Positions 10,848 through 23,325 are shown, numbered from the stretch's first letter. The stretch: DNA of 64,000 nucleotides from Papilionanthe hookeriana x Papilionanthe teres (GCA_022702705.1 CM040427.1:77429283-77493282), one strand, 5' to 3'. Numbers and translations: made by a program. The notes: generated from the sequence alone by a model not told the origin.

Positions 10848-13225
10848 GAGAGGGTGGAGGGCCTCCCGGGGGAGTTGGGGCTTGGGATCAGCTGCTCTTG
10901 GCAAGAGAAGAACAGCTACAATGGCCACTGGGGATGGGGCAGCTCAGCAGGTGAGAATTCCAAGTTTGGCTTCTCCCTATGTCTCGGCCATGGAGTTTTA
11001 CGGCGACCCAGGCGGCTGGCCGGCAGGCATGGGTCACCCTCGGGTCCAGGTGGGTCAGGGTTGGAGGTTTGTGCAATCAATTGGCCATGGACATGTGTAA
11101 AGGGTTTGGATTGAAATGGTATGGGGAGAGGCTCATTTTGGGTCCAAATGGGTCAACCCACCATTTTGGGTTTAGTGCACCCTTCCATGGCTGATTTGGG
11201 CTGAGGGAGGATCGGGTGAATCGGCTAGAAAAGGGTGGAGAGGTCACCATCCATGAATATTTTGATTAATCATGGATTAAGGTGAAGCATTAAAAGGGTT
11301 AAAACCTTTTTAAGGGGGCTTAAAAGAGGCTCCTCCTTTTGCCATTAATGGCTTGATCACATGTCAAACCTCCCATGATTTCATGTGACTTGTCCATGGC
11401 TTGCATGTGACTTCATGGCTTGTCTTTGGCTTGGGGAAAAGCTAAGTCAATTTCATGGAAATGGGTTTGGGAAAATTTTGTCATTTTGATGGGAATTTGT
11501 ATGGGGCTTAATTTGGAATGGCTTCATGATGAGTTTTGAAGCTTAGGGATTGATTTAATTGAAAATATGGTGTAGAGCAATTGTCATATGGGTTTTGGAT
11601 TGATTTTGGCCCTTTGGATTTTGGTGGAGATGGGCTTTAGGAAGGTTTCATGTAAGTGGGCTTTTAAGTTTCAAAATGGGCTTTTGGGTGGAGATTTTTG
11701 CAAAGGGCCAAGCCAAATAAATGTTGGGTTTGATTTAAGAGTGTATCATGAGTGATTTAAAGCAAATTTGGGGTGGTTTGGGTTTGAATTGGGTTGGATT
11801 TGGGTTTCTTTGGTGAATGGGTCAATATAGGTCAAATTGGGCTAACTTGGGCCAATGTTGGGCTAGGGTTGAAATTGATGTAAAATAAATGTTGGGAAAT
11901 GTTTATGGGAGTGTTTCAAAGAGGTTTTGGCTTTGGTTGAGTTTTGATTTTGGGGTTTGGGCTTATTTGGGTTAGGTTTAGGTGTAGGCCCATTTAAGGG
12001 ATTTTGGTTTTGAGTTGAATTTGAGTGAGGCTTGAGTCCAAATCTTGGGCAAATCATGTTAGTATTTTGTTTGTGGAGATGTTAGGGAAGGTTTGGAAAA
12101 GTTTTGGGGTCAATTGGAGTTGAATTGGGTGAGTTTGGACTAAGTTTGGGTCATGGGTCCAAATTGGGCTTTAAGGCCAAAAGTGAAATTGGATTCAAAT
12201 GTCAATCAAATTGGACTTAGATCTGGTCTAGATTGGTGTTGGGAGTGTTGAATTGAAGTTTAGAATTGAATTGGACTAGAATTTGGGTCAATTGGGTAGG
12301 TTTGGTTTGACATTGGGTTTACTTTGGGTTAAAATGGGTCAAATTGGGGATTTTGACAAAAGTGGGGTAAATTGACAAAATTGGCCCATGGTGTAGTTAG
12401 ACAAAATGAAATTGGGAATATTTGGGATTTTCTGAAATTTTCTGGGAATTTTCTGAATTTTTGGATTTTTTGGCTAAGAGGGGCATTTTGGGTATTTGGA
12501 GGGTATTGGGAGGTATTTTTGGAATTTTTGGTATTTTTGGCTATGAATGATCAATTTGAGTGATGTGGGAATGTTTGGGAGAAATTTTGGGTGATTTTGG
12601 AGGATTTTGAAAAATTTGGGTAATTTCAAGGGTTTTGGGTAGGCTAGGCGGGTGTAGGGTCCCGGGGGTCAAAAATTGAAGATTTGGAAAATTGAAGCTT
12701 GGGTGAATGTAAGTGGAATGAAATCATTTTGGTTGAGCCATGAAGCCATATCAAGCCCACATGAGCCATGAAGGACTCATTTGAGGCATCCACTATGTTG
12801 TTCCTAACCTCTTACCGAGGGCTTAGGGTTAAGGACCATCCATGTGAATCACCTTCATGAGTCGGGAGGTCAAGTTGGGTATAGGTGTGGTTTTAGGAGG
12901 TGTGTGTGAAAATGTAGTGTATAGGTGTAGTATGTGTGTAAGTCAACCCTTCACTGCACCGGGCCACCTGTGGGCGATCCCAAGGCCAAAGAGTCCCATA
13001 GGAACTCATCCTTTAAACTTCCACATTTGATTTCAACCCTCTAGGTGATTAGGGGTCTACAACCAAGTTTGTGGAGTTTGCGGGGAGTTAAGAAGTGGTT
13101 TGAATTTCTAAGTGGTGGGTCCCAATTCTAATCCTCTAGGATAGTCAAAGGAAAAGCCTAAGGCTAGATCCTAAGTACTAAAGAGAAGAAGAGAAGACCT
13201 CATCAAAAATAAGGTCAACATCCTC

Positions 13226-14214
13226 ACTTATATTTTTCTTTTCTTTTCTTTTCTTTTCAGATTGATTTTCAATCCTTCTTTTTCTTTTTCTTTTTTTTTT
13301 AAGTGAGGATTACTATATTTGGATAGCCTGTTAATAATTTTGAACTTCAATTTCTCTTCCTAAATTTGAAACTTAAAATATGTCCTTGCTTATATATATT
13401 TCATAGCCTTTACTTCATTGAGTTTCTATCCTTTCTTTTTCACTTAAATACTTAAGAATTTTCAATTTTTAGAATATAGTTTTCCTTACTTTAAATAGCT
13501 TTTACTATATTCTTATTCCTTTTAACCGAATATCTTATTCCATTAATTAATTGAATTACTAGAAATATTTTCTTTAACTTTATATAATAATTAAATAAAG
13601 TAACTCATGTTTATTGAAATGAAAAACTACTATAGAAAATCATTTAATAATAATTTTTGAAAATAGAAATTGAGAACAATTTTAATAATTAAATTTGTAT
13701 TTTTACCTTCCCCCAAACTTAAATTTTTCTATCTATACTACATAGTGAAAAAGGGTAAGTATATAATAAAATTCATCATACCTTTGGGCTTTAGGTATTT
13801 CTTTTCTTTGAAATTTTTGCAGGCTTTTTCATTACTTACGTAACTCCGTACCTGTTAGTATTCTTCCACATATAATATTTAAAAGAAAGTGCAGGGATGA
13901 AATTTTTAAAATAAGTATCAAACATAATAAATGAAAACTTAATCTATTACTACACATACATTTAACTAATCTAATTTAAAACATATTAAAACAATCTAAA
14001 CAATGTTAAAATTCATAACTTATAAAAACTTAAACTAACATCCTATAAGAAAATAGCAAACTAATTCAACACACAAAAAATCTAACATCATAACATAAGC
14101 AAACATACCAACATCCATAGTCTCTAGAAAGTACAGAATAATCACATCCAAAATAATAAAGTTTCCCAAAATAACAACAAATCTAAACAAACCAAACAAA
14201 CTAAACAAAAGATT
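13226..14214 (-). other. Non-coding Athila-like sequence between copy A and the env-like ORF
   Basis: AT-rich stretch with a (TTTTC)n run at 13,230-13,257 and no ORF or domain. It is the continuation of 5341-5728 across the copy A insertion. Confidence 0.6.
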
Positions 14215-15404
14215 CTAATCTTCTACATTAAAATCCCAAACTATGTCATATCCCTGATCTCCAGGTTGAGAAGGCTGAGCAGGCTGGTACTGTGAATAAC
14301 GGGGGCACTCAGGAAAGACAACATCTAAATCACCACTCCTATATCGACGTTCAGCCTCATAGTATGCAATTTCGTACTCTGAATGTCGCTGGAGATATTC
14401 GCTATCATAATCGTGTCTTCTTTCCAAGCCTCCGATCCTTTGATCTATATGCTCAAATCTTCTTTCCATATTTTCTCCAAATAACTCAAAACTCCTTCTA
14501 CTCAGGGACAATTCATTCATCAGATCTTGAAGGGTAGGAGTGGTATACTGAGGGGGTGGATCATAACTAGTAGAGGGTATATCTCTACTTGAAGAAGGTA
14601 CATAATCCCTTGTCCCAGATCTCCATCCTTCGTGGGATTCATATTTCTTTATATTAGCTCGAGTAAGGGGTTTCATAAGTTTAATCCATTCCTCATCATC
14701 TCTCGCCTCTACCCAGATAATTGGCAAAGTGCATAGATAAGACCAGGATGTCCTAGTCCTCCTCCACTTTCATTTCTAGCAGTGGCTAATATGTTTTTAT
14801 AAATAATATTTCCCACATTAATACTCTTCTGGTTCTAAATACAGAAATTCAGAACTGCTCTATCTCTTGTTACCTCACTATGGTGGTAGGTAGGTAACAA
14901 AGTAGAACAAATAAAATAATGCCAGGCTTTAGATGTTACATTTAGCATAGAAAGAGGGAAATTTACCCGTTCTCGCTGCTTTATCTTCCAGAATCCTTTC
15001 CCATCAGTGAGAAAGTCGATCACCTCTTCCAGTGGTCCTTCCATAGTTCCAAAAGTTTCATACTCGCTGGTGTAGGTTTCTCGTACTTCATAATAAGCGT
15101 TTATTCTAGCAAGCGTTGAAATCTACAAAAAATCCTCTAACCTTAACCGGTGCATCTTCACTCGTGTTAAATTTGCATAAAATTCCTTTACTACTTCTAC
15201 AAATTTGCTTCTGTTGGTCACGAAACGTAAATTTTCCCATCCTCGCTCTCGAATGATTCGCTCAACTTCTCCTCCTGGATTCTTGAAAACTCGATCTTGA
15301 ATGCATTTTCTTGCTTGTATGTTTTGAAAATATCGAGTTTGTGCTCTTGCATTAATGAATCGGGTTTCGTCATAATCTATTCGTCGCTTTTGTCGTGGAG
15401 CCAT
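14215..15404 (-). pseudogene. Env-like / Transposase_32-type ORF of the Athila-like element, second copy (broken)
   Basis: The minus-strand ORF starts at 15404 (MAPRQKRRIDYDETRF). The order of recognisable blocks is 'IIRERGWENL', 'VVKEFYANL', 'INAYYEV', a weak 'INVGNIIY' and 'LIYALC'. This pattern is that of the plant 'putative transposon protein' (Transposase_32-type) ORF that lies downstream of integrase in Athila-group elements, sometimes called env-like. Its function is unknown and no membrane segment is evident here. The frame is broken by an in-frame TAG near 15123-15125, another near 14835, and a frameshift before 14727. The C-terminal part (14215-14727) has a helical charged segment ('ERRFEHIDQRIGGLERR'). 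The leader upstream contains a possible intron (GTAAGAG near 15,611 to an acceptor near 15,420). Confidence 0.65.
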
Positions 15405-15759
15405 TTCTCGATCTGTGAAATTTCAAAAATCTTAACTAAACTCCAAAATATTACTAAGAAGGCTTCCTACAACATCTAAAATCCATTTAAATCAATTTTT
15501 ATGAAATCTTCTAAGTATTTTCTCCACATTTCAAAATTTTTCAAAATTCTCCAAATGTAGAAGAAATCCATGGTGAAAATCAAAAATTTTTGCATAGGAG
15601 TGAAGCTCTTACCAAGGGAAGATGAAATCCGTTGTCAAAAAGTGTTGAAATCGCCTCAAATCCAAGATCTCTCAAGCCTTAGGTCAGTTTTTTCGAAAAT
15701 TTGAGGAAACGGATGATGAATAGTGTCGGTTGACCAGTCAAATATAGGTCTTTTCACGA

Positions 15760-15890
15760 TCTCGCTGTCAGCGAGATTTTTCTCGCCGTCGGTGAGCTAA
15801 TTAATTTTATAAGGCAAAAGTTTCGAGAAAAATCCGCCGTCGGCGAGCTCGGTCTCGCTGTCAGCGGGTTTTCTCGCTGTCGGCGAGATC
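15760..15890. repeat. Internal cluster of five GC-rich palindromes
   Basis: Five near-copies of CTCGCYGTCRGCGAG lie just upstream (minus strand) of the second env-like ORF, in the same style as those in the LTRs. Confidence 0.75.
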
Positions 15891-16228
15891 CCAAAAATTT
15901 TAAATTTTTGAAATTCGTCAATCATTTTCAACCTCGAATTGCCCTTAATCAATCTTCCGATCACTTAATTTAATAATAATACGAAGATTAGATACTTATA
16001 CTCACAAAAAGTCACACAACACAAACAATATAACTTTATATATGAAATCCATGAGACTTACAAATTTCACACTAACAACTTTAACACATACTTAACTTAA
16101 ATGTTCAAATCCATAATACTCAGCATCGCAATCCACACCACAACACTCTAAAAGCTGAGACATAACAATTTACATAAAATCTCATCAAATCTAAGATGAT
16201 CAAATCAAAGTTCGACTCATAATATAAC

Positions 16229-17555
16229 TTAACTCCAAATCAACACATATATACACAAATATATGACATAAACATAGAAATCTTTCCTACTCTTCAGTGT
16301 CTGAACTAACATCTTCTCTGATATTTCCGATGCGACGCAGGTGCACAAAGAAATTGTAGAAAGGCCTGAAAGGAATTCTGCAGTAGATTCTTCATTAATC
16401 CATCCTTTCTGTCTTAGTAGATGAATAAAATCGGCCTCCGGATGTCCAAGATGATCAAAGTGCTCCTTCATTCTCCAATCAATACGATCAAACATATCGG
16501 AGATATTGTCAATGGAATTCATCACATTTTGCGCTTCTTTCTCCAATCCTTTAATCTTCTTCATAATGAAATTAGTCTTATCAAGAAAGGGCCTTGCTAA
16601 AGGATTGTTCCGTGATGCTCGTCGTAAATAATGGTAATCTCATCATCGTTATCCAAAGTGGGAAACATATCAGTAGGATCCAGGTGGTTTCCATGGTAAA
16701 AGTACTTTTTCCCAAGCCTCATAAGAAACATGGTACCGATCGCATAAAGCAAATATAGTAGATGGGTGTCCAAGTCCATGCACCGACCCATGCACAATTA
16801 ATCCCAACGCGTGACTTTACTATTATTGATCCAACATTAATAGTAATCCAATTTGAATACGATAGTTTAAAATAAGCGCATTCCTTTGAAACTTTATTTA
16901 CTCTCATGGTAGGTAATAATTTTGATGATATAAAGAAATGACGAGTGCTTCGAGACAGGGTTAAGAAGTGATGCGTAAAACCGACATACTCGGTTTTCGC
17001 GTAACTCCCAATCATTCGGTTCGTTGGTCGGTATCTATAGATTTCGCTCATATTGTATCTTGAAGGCACAAAGTTAGAATAATGACAAACGAGAGGTATT
17101 CTCATAGAAAACAATTCATTTACCCTTGAAGGAGTAAATGTTACCCATCTTCCTCTCGACGTACACATTTCCATTGTTGATCGCATGTAAATTAGAGTAA
17201 AACTCTTTAACTACCGGTGTAACTACAGATGGATGTCGTATAACAAAATACCTCCCAATGCCGTCGTGCGATCATTTCTTCGATTTTTGTAGTAGAATTC
17301 TCTACTCCTCCGTCGACAAATCCTCTTTCTTTAATAAGTCTTTTCTTCATCAAGCCTTTGTTAAGATTCACTGCGCCTCCGAATCGACGAATTTTCTTCG
17401 GTTGAAAACTTCGCTTTTGTGGTTTCTAAGAATTTGGTGGCCATTTTGGATGGAAATGATTGGTCTCTAGTCATTCCTAAGGAAGAAAATGGTGTAAAAT
17501 CGGATTTGGGATAATTTCTTACGAAGGAATGACTTAGATCCGTCAAAAACCGCAC
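16229..17555 (-). pseudogene. Env-like / Transposase_32-type ORF, first copy (heavily broken)
   Basis: Minus-strand fragments carry the same block order as the ORF at 14215-15404. Reading downstream from about 17442 (MATKFLETTKAKFS), they include 'VVKEFYSNL' near 17,190-17,215, a 'V.F' block near 17,130, and a conserved tail. A charged segment at 16,400-16,560 ('DWRMKEHFDHLG') parallels the 'ERRFEHIDQRI' segment of the second copy. Many stops and frameshifts separate the fragments. It follows integrase and precedes the second copy, so the module appears to have been duplicated in tandem and both copies have decayed. Confidence 0.5.
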
Positions 17556-17584
17556 GAAAAATCTTTAAGAAACCAAATTTTCAA

Positions 17585-17700
17585 CTACCTCGCCATCGGC
17601 GGGAAGTTCCTCGCTGTCGGCGACTTAGTTATAAACCGACTCAAGTCATGGCGCACGATCTCCGCCGTCGCCGGGCTCGGCTCGCTCGTCGACGAGATTC
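17585..17700. repeat. Internal cluster of four GC-rich palindromes
   Basis: Four near-copies of the CTCGCYGTCGGCGAG motif lie immediately upstream (minus strand) of the first env-like ORF. They match the arrangement before the second ORF and in the LTRs. Confidence 0.7.
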
Positions 17701-17704
17701 GTAA

Positions 17705-18312
17705 AAATCGCCCAATTTCGCTCCGGTCCGAATATTTTCGATCTCATCATATAGGTTCAACTTTGTGATGATTCTAATAAAAAGTTTTGAGTATTAAGAT
17801 TTGTTTTAATAATATAGACTAACTAATTTGTAGATATTTAAAATAAAAGAATACTATGCGGTTGCCTCCCATAAAGTGCTTGGTTTAACGTCGTCAACTC
17901 GACCTAATTTAGTTAGTATTCAGGTTGACTAAGCATCAAAACCTCTTTAAAATTTGGTCTTCTATCTTCGAAATATGGTTTTAATCTATGTCCGTTTACT
18001 TTAAATCTATATCATGTTTTTTGATCTTCAATTTCTATAGTTCCATATGAAAATATTTGAGTTATGGTGAAAGGTCCTAACCATCGAGATTTCAATTTCC
18101 CAGGAAATAATTTCAATCTAGTATTATAAAGCAAAACTTCGTCCTGGTTCAAATTTCTCTCGATTAATCTTCCGATCATGCCATAATTTCATTCTTTCTT
18201 TATAAATCTTATCATTATCATATGATTCGTTTCTTAATTCTTCCAATTCATTTAATTGCAACAATCTCTTTTCACCAGCTTCTTTCATATTATAATTAAA
18301 TTCTTTAATCGC
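17705..18312 (-). other. Integrase C-terminal/untranslated remainder of Athila-like pol
   Basis: Minus-strand fragments here continue the pol region after the integrase core (for example 'WLGPFTIT'-like words near 18,080), but stops and frameshifts prevent a firm domain call. Confidence 0.4.
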
Positions 18313-19212
18313 TCAATATGCTTTATGTTCTAATTCAACCGGAAAGTGGCAAGTTTTTCCATATATAAGCCTGTAAGGAGTCATTCCAATCGGAGTTTTA
18401 TACGCAGTCCTATATGCCCATAATGCAGTATCTAGTTTTATAGACCAGTCTAATCTATTAGGGTTTACAGACTTTTCTAATATACGCTTAATCTCTCGAT
18501 TAGAAACTTCAACGAATCCACTAGTTTGTGGATGATAAGCAGTTGATATCTTATGCATAATATTATATTTTTCTACTAGTTTGTGAATATATTTGTTTCT
18601 AAAATGAGTTCCTCCGTCGATGATAATCACTCTCGCATTCCAAATCTAGTAAAAATATTTTTCATTAAAAATTTTAAAACACTTTTAGCATCACACCTAG
18701 GTAAAGCTTGTGCTTCAATCCATTTGGAAACATAATCAACAGCTACTAATATATATGATTTTCCAAATGAAGGAATAAAAGGTCCTATGAAATCTAATCC
18801 CCAAACATCAAAAATTTCAACTTCTAATATAAAATTCAGAGGCATTTCATTTTTCTTTCGATATGTTTCCTACTCTTTGGCATTTATCGCGAGTTTTTAT
18901 ATATCTATATACATCTCTAAATAGAGTAGGCCGGTAGAATTCATATTGTAGAATTTTATATGCGGTTTTATCTCGTCCCAAAATGTCCTCCAAAATCAGA
19001 ATCATGACATTTTTGAATAATTGGTTCAGTTTCTTCATAAGGCACACATCTTCTAATGATAGATCCTTACATTGCTTATATAAGTATGGTTCATCCCAAA
19101 AGTATGTTTTAGTATCGTGAATGAAATTTTTCTGTTGTTGCAAAGTTAATATAGGTGGTAAAATGTCACTTACAATATAATTTACTATATCACCATACCA
19201 AGGTATTTTCAA
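18313..19212 (-). pseudogene. pol: Integrase of the Athila-like element (broken pol)
   Basis: Integrase inserts the element cDNA into host DNA. The minus-strand fragments in order are 19212-18847 (N-terminal region with 'DEPYLYKQCKD'), 18845-18627 ('VWGLDFIGPF', first catalytic Asp, then 'VDYVSKWIEA') and 18630-18313 ('IIIDGGTHF', second Asp, and 'GFVEVSNREIK', catalytic Glu). All three DDE residues are visible. The fragments lie in more than one frame, with a stop near 18846, so no intact polyprotein is encoded. The downstream 'WAYRTAYKTPIGMTPYRL' motif is typical of plant Ty3/gypsy integrases. Confidence 0.88.
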
Positions 19213-19860
19213 CTCATTAATATTATAAAGTTGTTCATCGGAAAAGCTGTTAAAATTTCATTATCAGTATTAGATAATTCATGATTTTCTAATCTTGATA
19301 AATGATCTGCAATTTGATTATCAGTTCCTTTTTTGTTAATGATCTCAAAATCAAATTCTTGCATTAATAATATTCATCTGATTAATCTTGGTTTAGAATC
19401 TTTCTTTTGCATTAAATACTTAATAGCAGAATGATCAGTATGTACAATATATTTAGTTCTTATTAGATAATGCCGAAATTTATTAAAAGCATATACAACT
19501 GCTAATAATTCTCTTTCAATGAATCGTATAATTTATTTCAAGCATCATTTAGAGTTTTACTAGCATAATATATAACTTTGAAAATCTTATCATATCCTTG
19601 CCCAAGAACTGCTCCTATAGCATAATCACTAGCATCACATATAAGCTCAAATGGTTTCTCCCAATTAGGTGAAACTATTATAGGTGCTGTAATTAATTTA
19701 TCTTTTAATAATTCAAAAGCATTCAGGCATTTAGTTGTAAATTCAAATTTCTTGTCCTTTTCAAGAAGTTGGCATAGAGGTTTAGTAATTTTTGAAAAAT
19801 CTTTAATATAACGTACGTAGAATACAAGCATGTCCAACAAAACTTCTTACCCCTTTCACC
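19213..19860 (-). pseudogene. pol: RNase H region of Athila-like pol
   Basis: Minus-strand 19840-19538 carries the RT-connection/RNase H start 'FYVRYIKDFSKITKPL' and 'LICDASDYAIGAVLGQ' (first catalytic Asp of the RNase H fold). The continuation toward 19213 contains further RNase H motifs in shifted frames ('ALIKY' zone, 'TDHSAIKYLM' sense near 19,440). The enzyme removes the RNA strand during reverse transcription. Frame breaks make it non-functional as read. Confidence 0.82.
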
Positions 19861-20039
19861 ATAGTTGGAGGTGGTAATTTAGCTATAACTTGAATTTTTG
19901 CGAGTGCTACTTCCATGCCTTTTTCGAAATTTTATGCCACTAATACAATGCCGCTCGTAACCATAAATTGACATTTCTCCCGATTAAGAACTAAATTAGT
20001 TTTCTCGCATACTTCGAATACTTTTTCATGATGATTTAA

Positions 20040-20640
20040 GCATGTGTCAAATGTTGTTCCAAATACAGACGAAATCATCCATAAATACTTGCTATTCCAT
20101 TATCAATTAATTTACTAAATATAGACATCATACATCTTTGGAATGTTGCAGGTGCATTACATAATCCAAAAGGCATTCTTCGAAAAGCGAAAGTTCCATT
20201 AGGACTAGTAAATGTAGTTTTATCTTGATCCTCAGGAGCAATTTGTATTTGATGATAACCGGTACATCCATCTAAGAAACAAAAATATTTATGTCCGATT
20301 AATCTATCTAACATCCGAGTGCAGAAATGGTAAAGGGAAGTTATCTTTTCGGTGGTCGTGTTTAATTTTCTATAATCGATACATATTCGCCATCCGGTAA
20401 CTTGTCTTATAGGGATAAGATCATTATTTTCATTAGCTTTGACGAGTCACCCCTCCTTTTTAGGTACATGGTGAATTGGGCTTACCCGAAACCTTATCGA
20501 AATAGGATATATAATACCATTATCTAACCATTTTAAAATTTCTTTCTTGACTACTTCTTTCATTATTGGATTTAATCTCCTTTGTGGATCTGCTTTAGGT
20601 TTATGCTCATTATCTAAAATAATTTTGTGCATACAAATTG
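20040..20640 (-). pseudogene. pol: Reverse transcriptase of the Athila-like element (broken)
   Basis: Minus-strand 20632-20447 contains 'LNPIMKEVVKKEILKWLD' and 'PIHHVPKKEG'. Then 20314-20075 contains 'CFLDGCTGYHQIQIAPED' (first catalytic Asp) and 'FAFRRMPFGLCNAPATFQRC'. A 'FMDDF' active-site motif lies just past a frameshift near 20,080. Block order and spacing are those of Ty3/gypsy RT. The enzyme copies element RNA into cDNA. Frameshifts before the first block and before the FMDD break the reading frame. Confidence 0.88.
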
Positions 20641-20866
20641 AAGGACTAATTCCTTTAATATCTGCTAAAGTCCAACCAAAATTTTCTTATATTTTTTTAA
20701 TGTATCTAAAAGTTTTTGTTCTTGAGATTCATTTAATTCGGATGAAATAATAACTAGTAGAGTTGAAGAATTACCTAAGTAAGCATACTTTAAATGATTA
20801 GGTAACATTTTTAACTCAAGTTCGGGAGGTTTAATAATTGATGGAACTATATTTTTTTCGGTGTTT

Positions 20867-21106
20867 TCACGTGTTATCTAAAAATTCAAATTTCTCTTGA
20901 ATATAATCTTGTTCTTCATTTATCTCCGATTTTTCAATTAATTCAATATTTTCTTTTTCTAATTTTTCTTCATAATATTCTTTAAAATGTTCTTTTTGTA
21001 AATGATCGAGTACTTCCATTCGAAAACACTCATCATCTTTTTCTAACGCAGGATATTTCATTGATTTAGCAATATTAAAAGTTACTTTTTGGTCATTTAC
21101 TCTCAT
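20867..21106 (-). pseudogene. pol: Protease-RT linker of Athila-like pol
   Basis: Minus-strand segment starting 'MRVNDQKVTFNIAKSM'. This kind of linker is characteristic of Athila polyproteins between the protease and RT. It is rich in Glu and Lys and has no catalytic motif. It is separated from the protease ORF by a stop near 21,110. Confidence 0.6.
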
Positions 21107-21112
21107 AGTTAA

Positions 21113-23145
21113 TTATCCTTTCTGAACATCAATCATAGCTTTTCCAGTGGCTAAAAATGGTCTTCCTAAAATGATAGGAATTTCTTTATCTTCTTCCATA
21201 TCTAGAACAATAAAATCTACAGGGAAGATAAATTTGTCCACTTTTACTAATACATCTTCAATAACTCCCTTAGGATATGTAACAGAACGATCAGCTAACT
21301 GAAGAGTTACTAAAGTAGGTGAAATTTCTCCCAATCCTAATCTCTTAAAAATTGATAGAGGCATTAGATTGATGCTTGCTCCAAAGTCACACAAAGTTTT
21401 TCCATAGAATTTTTCTCCAATAGCGCAGGGTATAGTGAAACTACCGGGATCTTTTAATTTTTCAGGAAGTTTTTTCTGAATAATAGCACTACACTCTTCA
21501 CTAAGTGCGACCATTTCATTATCGGTAAATTTTCTTTTTTTATTTAGAATATCTTTCATGAATTTTACATAGTTTGGCATCTGTTCTAAAGCTTCTACGA
21601 AAGGAATGTTTATCGTTAATTTCTTCAAAATTTCAAGGAATTGAGCAAATTGTTTGTCTTTTTTATGTTGAATTAGTCGTTGAGGAAATGGTGGTGGAGG
21701 TTTTTCAACAGAAATTTTCATAGGTATTGAAGGATTTTCTAAATTTGGATCTTGTTGATTCTTTTCCTTTTCAATTTCCACTTCCTCTTTTTGACTTTCA
21801 AGTTCTTTCTGAATTCGAGGTTCTAATTCTTTTCCACTTCGTAATTGTGTAGCTTTAATTTGTTCATTTCCCTTGTCTTTGGGATTTAATTCCACATTAC
21901 TAGGAAATGTTCTAGGTATTCTATTATTAAGTGCAGTAGTGATATGTCCAAATTGAGTTTCAATATTTTTGATAGCTGTTCCTTGATTTTGTAATTGGTT
22001 TCCTTGTATTTGTAATTGATTTCCTTGATTTTGTAAATGTTGACCCATATTTAATATTAATTCTTCTATAGATAATTTCTTATCTTTAAATTGTGGGTTA
22101 TTAAATCCGAGTGGATAATTAGATTTATAATTAGGATTTCCTTGATTAGATGGATTTCCTAATTGTTGTGTCATATTATTCATCTATGGTTGATTAGTTG
22201 TGTTATTATTCCAATTAAAATTAGGATGATTTTTCCATCCAGGATTATAATAATTTGCATAAGGATTATTGGGTCCATTGTTAATTGCATTAATCATTTC
22301 ATATTGAGATTGGGATTCTATAAGTTGTCCAGATGAATTTTCTTCTGATATAGTTGGAGAGTAATTCATTCCAAAATGATCTAATTTTTTAGATACAGCA
22401 GCATTTTGTGAAGCTAACATAGATATTGCATCATTTTCATGAATACTAGCTATCTTTTTCGGATTCATTCTATCAGCGGGCCATTGAAAATTATTGGTTG
22501 TCATTTCTTCGATTAGTGCATAGGCTTCATCAAATGGTTTTGACATTAATGATCCGCCACAGTGACAGCATCGATGATTGATCTTAAAGATCTTACTAAT
22601 CCATTATAGAAAGTTTGGATAATTAACCAATCTGTAACGCATGATGTGGGCATTTCCTAAGAAGTTCTTTAAATCTCTCCCAAGATTCATATATTGACTC
22701 TCCATCAAACTGACTAAAAGAAGTTATATCATTTCTAAGCTTAGCGAGTTTTAGATGGTGGAAAATATTTAGATAGAAATTTTTGTGATAATTCTCCCCA
22801 AGTTTTAATAGATCCAAGTGCTTAACGAATTTAACCACATTTTAGCCTTATCCCTTAAAGAAAAAGGAAAAAGGCTAAGTCTAATAGCATCGTTAGATAC
22901 TCCTTCATATTTGAAAGTAGCACATAGTTCTAAAAACTAGCAAGATGTAAATTAGGATCTTCGGTATGTGAACCACTAAATTGATTATTTCGTACCATTT
23001 GGATAATTGCGGGTTTAAGTTTGAATGAATTAGCAGCTACATCGGGGTTTTGAATAGTTAAATGAATTTCATCTAATGTAGGGTTGGCATAATCTCGTAA
23101 TGGTCTTGGTTGATTGATAATTTCATTTTCGGGAATATTTGCCAT
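21113..23145 (-). pseudogene. gag: Gag and protease of the Athila-like element (broken)
   Basis: The minus-strand start at 23145 (MANIPENEIINQPRPL) is typical of Athila gag. Capsid-like sequence follows (22930-23145, 22838-22623 with 'ESWERFKELLRKCPHH'). A Gln/Asn-rich segment with repeated 'NQGNQLQIQ' units (about 22,000-22,100) comes next. The aspartic protease is at about 21,430-21,113 ('CDFGASINLMPLS', then 'IPIILGRPFLATG'). Gag packages the RNA and the protease cleaves the polyprotein. An in-frame TAG separates 22184-22546 from 21113-22183, and frameshifts lie at about 22,550-22,620 and 22,840-22,930. The 'DFGAS' replaces the more usual DSGAS/DLGAS, which is within the range seen in this group. 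Confidence 0.88.
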
Positions 23146-23303
23146 TTGTGTTAAATTTATAATTTCTCTTTTTTGTTTTCTAATTCTTTTAATTGTACGC
23201 TCTAATTACGAATCGTAAGGTATTAAATTTTCGTTTCCAAATTTTCACATACAATTTTATAAAACAAAATGATCCGTTACTCTAGTAAATAATTTCTTTA
23301 CTT

Positions 23304-23325
23304 CCCGCAACGACGCCTGAAAACT
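23304..23325 (-). promoter_or_regulatory. Primer-binding site of the Athila-like element (decayed)
   Basis: Directly after the 5' LTR the minus strand reads AGTTTTCAGGCGTCGTTGCG. This is two or three changes from the Athila-type primer site TGGCGCCGTTGC. A closer match, TGGTGCCGTTG, lies inside the LTR end itself near 23364-23374. Confidence 0.6.

Larger units (their letters stand above)
5729..13220 (-). mobile_element. Giant solo LTR copy A (7.5 kb) nested in the Athila-like element
   Basis: The insert starts TGTACGGC (plus strand) and ends GGTCAACA. An exact 5-bp duplication, TCCTC, lies on both sides (5724-5728 and 13221-13225). Read on the minus strand it starts TGTTGACC and ends GCCGTACA, exactly the termini of the 1.3-kb LTRs of the Tat-like element. 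Its first 1.26 kb (minus strand from 13220) aligns well with those LTRs. It has no gag or pol ORF and no internal second LTR, so it is read as a single very long solo LTR. The ORFs at 10,450-11,100 are short, overlap on both strands and match no domain known to me. Confidence 0.82.

Noticed and set aside
10450..11100. 216-codon ORF within giant LTR copy A, with overlapping ORFs on both strands
   Set aside because: It lies in the GC-richer interior of the LTR, resembles no known protein, and has equal-quality ORFs in other frames. Composition explains it.
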